This document shows, piece by piece, positions 61,131 to 64,000 of a stretch of 64,000 nt of DNA; the first letter of the stretch is position 1; every line of letters starts with the position of its first letter. The stretch comes from Brevibacillus sp. DP1.3A. GTDB lineage: Bacteria; Bacillota; Bacilli; Brevibacillales; Brevibacillaceae. Position numbers and translations under genes: made by a program. The notes under the pieces were generated by a model. It saw only the letters and a list, made by a program, of their open reading frames with translations. It had not been told where the DNA came from and ran no database searches. Location: the NCBI RefSeq assembly GCF_013284245.2, contig NZ_CP085876.1:3021001-3085000 (forward strand), given 5' to 3'.

Positions 61131-62621
61131 TTAGGAAGCAATCGTTTGTTTGTTGTTTGCTGTGATTTTTTCGTAATCGCTGGCACTCAAGATCGAAGCA
61201 TCATTTTTCATCATCCACGTGTAAATCACGAGTGAAATCAGTAGTCCGATAGTCCAAGCATTGTCCCAAATAATAGTTAAGCCTGGAATGTATTTACTTA
61301 TAAAAGGAATCGCAATCCCGATGAGCATCGCCCAGATGGCTCTGCCATTAAAGCCCGTTTTGTAGTTGTAGATCCCGTTTGTTTTGTACAACTCTGTTAC
61401 ATGAATGCGCCGCTTGCGCACAAGCCAATAGTCGGCAATGGCTATTCCGTCGATCGGGCCTAACAAGGCTCCGTACGTTCCGAGCCATAAAAAGATGTAA
61501 TTGCCGAAGTTCTCTAAAATGTACCAAGGCTGCATCAAGAGCGACACGACCCCGGCGATGATGGCACCGGCTTCATACGAGAGACGGCGAGGGGCCAGAT
61601 TCTCCACTGCCCGGGCGGGAGCAACGATATTGGCCGCTACGTTGGTCGTTAATGTGGCAAGAATAATTCCAATCGTTCCGAGGAAAATGGCGAAAGGCGA
61701 GAATTTAGCCAACACGGCAGCAGGGTCCCACAACGCTTCTCCGTAAATAACAACGGTAGCAGAAGCGACAGCAACTCCGATGAACGAGAAGAAACCCATC
61801 GTGGTCGGTAACGAAGAGGATTGTCCGATGATTTGGGCTTTTTGACTTTTGGCATACCGACAGAAATCCGGAATATTAAGGGCCATCGTTGCCCAAAAAG
61901 CAATTGCTCCCGTCAAGGCTGGGAAGAACACCTTCAAGAATTCTGCATTGGTAGTGAATTTCGAAGGTGCCGAGAGCATCGGGCCCCATCCGCCTGCTTT
62001 CGTAAGCGCCCAGACGAGGAGAGCCAAACTCATGATGATCAGGATGGGAGCAGCCCAAGCCTCCATTTTTTTGATCGCTTCGGGACCGCGATAGGCGACC
62101 CATACGTTTAACAGCCAAAAGCCAAAGAAGGATATCCAGAGATGTCCGGGAACATTTGCCCAGCCTGTCATCGACATCAAGAGTGTATCGATGGCAGCAC
62201 CTCCGAACCAACAGTTGATGCCAAACCAGCCAGCACCAATCAAACCGCGTGCGACAGCGGGGATGTGCGCTCCTTTGGAGCCGAACCAGATGCGCGCAAA
62301 AACTGGATACGGAATGCCAAATTTCGTCCCGGCATGAGAGTTGAGAAGAATGGGAATAAGGACAATACAGTTACCGAGAATGATCGTCAAAATGGCCTGC
62401 CACCAGTTCATACCTAAGGAAATTAACCCTGCCGCCATTGCATACGTCGGCAAACAGATCGACATACCGATCCACAAGCTGGCGAAGTTGTAGGAAGTCC
62501 AGCTGTGCTCTGCTGTCCTCGTCGGTCGAAGACCTTCATTATAAAGCGGACTGTTCTTGATTGACTCTTCGCCTTCTTTTGTCAGGGTAACAATTCCTTC
62601 TGATACCGTTTGCGTCTTCAT
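61131..62621 (-). CDS. NCS1 family nucleobase permease
   Basis: This 496-residue, 12-segment transporter is of the nucleobase:cation symporter-1 family. It has the N-terminal motif SLWIGMSICLPTYA (the family's W-x-G-x-x-x-x-x-P element), segment GLIGAGWFGINCWFGG, ALNIPDFCRYAKSQ after segment 6, and TNVAANIVAPA in segment 8. ATG at 62621 is preceded by AAGGAGGGA; the 23 extra codons upstream lack a ribosome site. The substrate may be uracil, dihydrouracil, hydantoin or allantoin. The neighbouring reductive pyrimidine operon favours a pyrimidine or its dihydro-derivative. Confidence 0.9.
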   Translation of the reverse strand: MKTQTVSEGIVTLTKEGEESIKNSPLYNEGLRPTRTAEHSWTSYNFASLWIGMSICLPTYAMAAGLISLGMNWWQAILTIILGNCIVLIPILLNSHAGTKFGIPYPVFARIWFGSKGAHIPAVARGLIGAGWFGINCWFGGAAIDTLLMSMTGWANVPGHLWISFFGFWLLNVWVAYRGPEAIKKMEAWAAPILIIMSLALLVWALTKAGGWGPMLSAPSKFTTNAEFLKVFFPALTGAIAFWATMALNIPDFCRYAKSQKAQIIGQSSSLPTTMGFFSFIGVAVASATVVIYGEALWDPAAVLAKFSPFAIFLGTIGIILATLTTNVAANIVAPARAVENLAPRRLSYEAGAIIAGVVSLLMQPWYILENFGNYIFLWLGTYGALLGPIDGIAIADYWLVRKRRIHVTELYKTNGIYNYKTGFNGRAIWAMLIGIAIPFISKYIPGLTIIWDNAWTIGLLISLVIYTWMMKNDASILSASDYEKITANNKQTIAS

Positions 62622-62844
62622 TTCTTTCCCTCCTTTGCTTTTCAAGATGTCTCGTATTCGGACAAGCGCCCTAGTTTGTCTTGAATACAAGTTGTAACAT
62701 TATATTGGGCGAAAGAAGGCCTAATACCTGATTTTTCGTCGTAAAAAGACAGCCTGCAACGACCAGCTTCGCCATTGACAATGGGAATGATTCTACCTTT
62801 TTACCTATTTGGGATGGTAAGATGAAGCAAGGGGGGAGCCAGCT

Positions 62845-64000
62845 GTGACGACAAGAAAAATCCAAATGTCTTTGCAAACCAGAATGATCTTATTGATTAC
62901 TATCGTCATTATTCTGATTGTTTCGTCAGTTGGGGCGGTGTTTTCTTCCATTGTTGCGTCTTCGATTGAAGAGCAGGTGGGCAAAAAAGCATTGAGTGTG
63001 GCGAAAATTGTTGCCAGCGATCCTGAGCTGCGTAGTGCTTTTTCAAGCGATTACCCTCCTGCGCTCATTCAACCCATCGCTGAAAACGTGCGGATGCAAA
63101 CCGGAGCAGAGTTTGTGGTCGTGGGAAACCATGAGGGAATTCGGTATGCGCATCCGATTCCGGATCGGATTGGAAAGGAAATGGTGGGAGGAGATAACGA
63201 GCCCGGACTCTCGCAAGGCCAATCTTACATATCGAAGGCGGTCGGCAGCTTGGGACCATCATTGCGAGGGAAGGTACCGATCAAAAATGACAAAGGGGAC
63301 ATCATTGGAATCGTTTCCGTTGGGTTCCTGCTGGAAGATATCGAGGAGGCTATTGATCTCTACCAAGATCGCATACTGATCCTGACTCTTCTCGCCTTGT
63401 TGTGTGGTGTTGCTGGTGCCATTGCACTCAGTCGCTATTTAAAGCGCTTAATTTTGGGATTGGAGCCGGAAGAGATCGCATCCTTGTACGTAGAGAGAAA
63501 TGCTGTACTGGAGTCAGTCCGCGAAGGAATCGTGGCGATTGACCGTAATAAACGCATCACGATGATGAACAAGGCTGCTATTCGAATTTTGAACTTACCG
63601 GAAGAAGAGTTTCATCGCAAAGAAATAGTGGAAGTGCTACCAGACAGTCGTATGCCAGAAGTTCTGGAATCAGGCGAGCATCAATTAGATCGCGAGTCCA
63701 TCATGAGCGGAAAAGAAATCATTGTGAATCGACTTCCGATCAAGTTCGGAGGGAAGGTCGTAGGAGTAGTCAGCAGCTTTCGTCCCAAATCGGAAATTGA
63801 TCAGCTAGCTTCTGAGTTGTCCCAAGCGAGGCGCTATGCAGATGTACTTCGCGCCCAAACACATGAATTTCACAATTTGTTGTATACCATTTCTGGTTTG
63901 TTGCAGCTTGGCTCGATTCAAGAAGCAGTCGAGCTCATTACGAGTGAAACGTCCGCACAGCAAGAGATGATTTTGTTTTTGGCGAAGCAAATTCCCGATC
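62845..64000 (+). CDS. CitA/DctS-type sensor histidine kinase (3' truncated by window edge)
   Basis: The frame opens at GTG 62845 with GGGGGGAG six bases upstream and stays open to the window end (385 codons seen). A first membrane segment (about 12-34) is followed by an extracellular single-Cache domain (about 40-170, with RYAHPIPDRIGKEMVGG), a second segment (about 177-197), a PAS domain (about 215-320) and the start of the SpoOB-like kinase region with the phosphoacceptor His in LRAQTHEFHNLLYTI. This layout belongs to the citrate/C4-dicarboxylate sensors (CitA, DcuS, MalK/YufL, DctS). A response regulator gene is expected next. Confidence 0.88.
   Translation, partial: MTTRKIQMSLQTRMILLITIVIILIVSSVGAVFSSIVASSIEEQVGKKALSVAKIVASDPELRSAFSSDYPPALIQPIAENVRMQTGAEFVVVGNHEGIRYAHPIPDRIGKEMVGGDNEPGLSQGQSYISKAVGSLGPSLRGKVPIKNDKGDIIGIVSVGFLLEDIEEAIDLYQDRILILTLLALLCGVAGAIALSRYLKRLILGLEPEEIASLYVERNAVLESVREGIVAIDRNKRITMMNKAAIRILNLPEEEFHRKEIVEVLPDSRMPEVLESGEHQLDRESIMSGKEIIVNRLPIKFGGKVVGVVSSFRPKSEIDQLASELSQARRYADVLRAQTHEFHNLLYTISGLLQLGSIQEAVELITSETSAQQEMILFLAKQIPD

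Noticed and set aside
53520..62705. Shared TGTAACAnT sequence before preT and before the NCS1 permease as a common operator
   Set aside because: It is short, lies in opposite orientation relative to the genes, and is absent before mmsA, so chance is a sufficient explanation.

Overview
The window looks like the chromosome of a low-to-mid GC Gram-positive spore-former of the Paenibacillaceae, most likely a Brevibacillus. This is an inference from gene content (topoisomerase IV, a SpoVK-like AAA+ protein, a large lipopeptide-type PKS/NRPS locus, many TTG/GTG starts with strong GGAGG ribosome sites) and not from any rRNA marker. No tRNA, rRNA, CRISPR array, insertion sequence or prophage was seen.

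1-9.6 kb is ordinary core genome: the end of an ABC exporter, small DUF proteins, a YflT-like stress protein, the parE-parC operon for topoisomerase IV, a nitroreductase and a PPP-type phosphatase.

9.6-36.4 kb is a biosynthetic locus. A 0.7-kb leader with two strong inverted repeats precedes a 5,186-residue hybrid PKS/NRPS with domain order AL-ACP-KS-ACP-AMT-C-(decayed A)-PCP-C-A-PCP-C-A-PCP-E. Next comes a 1,574-residue NRPS with order C-A-PCP-C-like. The loading half is the iturin/mycosubtilin type: it activates a fatty acid, extends it once with malonate and aminates it to a beta-amino fatty acid. The specificity codes read ornithine (exact), an unassigned residue made D by an epimerase, and phenylalanine (exact). 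The predicted product is a short lipopeptide, beta-amino-acyl-Orn-D-X-Phe. There is no thioesterase, and the assembly line ends in a degenerate condensation domain. There is also no acyltransferase in cis or nearby. An MFS exporter and a two-gene RND pump (lipoprotein adaptor plus 1,013-residue permease) follow and probably provide export and self-protection.

36.4-43.8 kb holds a decayed Gfo/Idh/MocA dehydrogenase, a MarR regulator with a Bcr/CflA-like drug transporter (both preceded by related palindromes), a tandem AAA+ ATPase and a secreted subtilisin-like protease.

43.8-62.6 kb is built around reductive pyrimidine breakdown. It contains a PucR regulator, malonate-semialdehyde dehydrogenase, beta-alanine:pyruvate transaminase, the two-subunit dihydropyrimidine dehydrogenase, dihydropyrimidinase, beta-ureidopropionase and an NCS1 permease. 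Together these could take uracil or thymine to acetyl-CoA or propionyl-CoA. The pathway is split by a 5-kb block of unrelated genes: a MazG-like gene with an early amber codon, a LOG-family protein, two secreted proteins, and a pair of small putative DNA-binding proteins. A possible ADP-ribosyltransferase-fold protein and a chemoreceptor lie near the end. The window closes inside a CitA/DctS-type sensor kinase.
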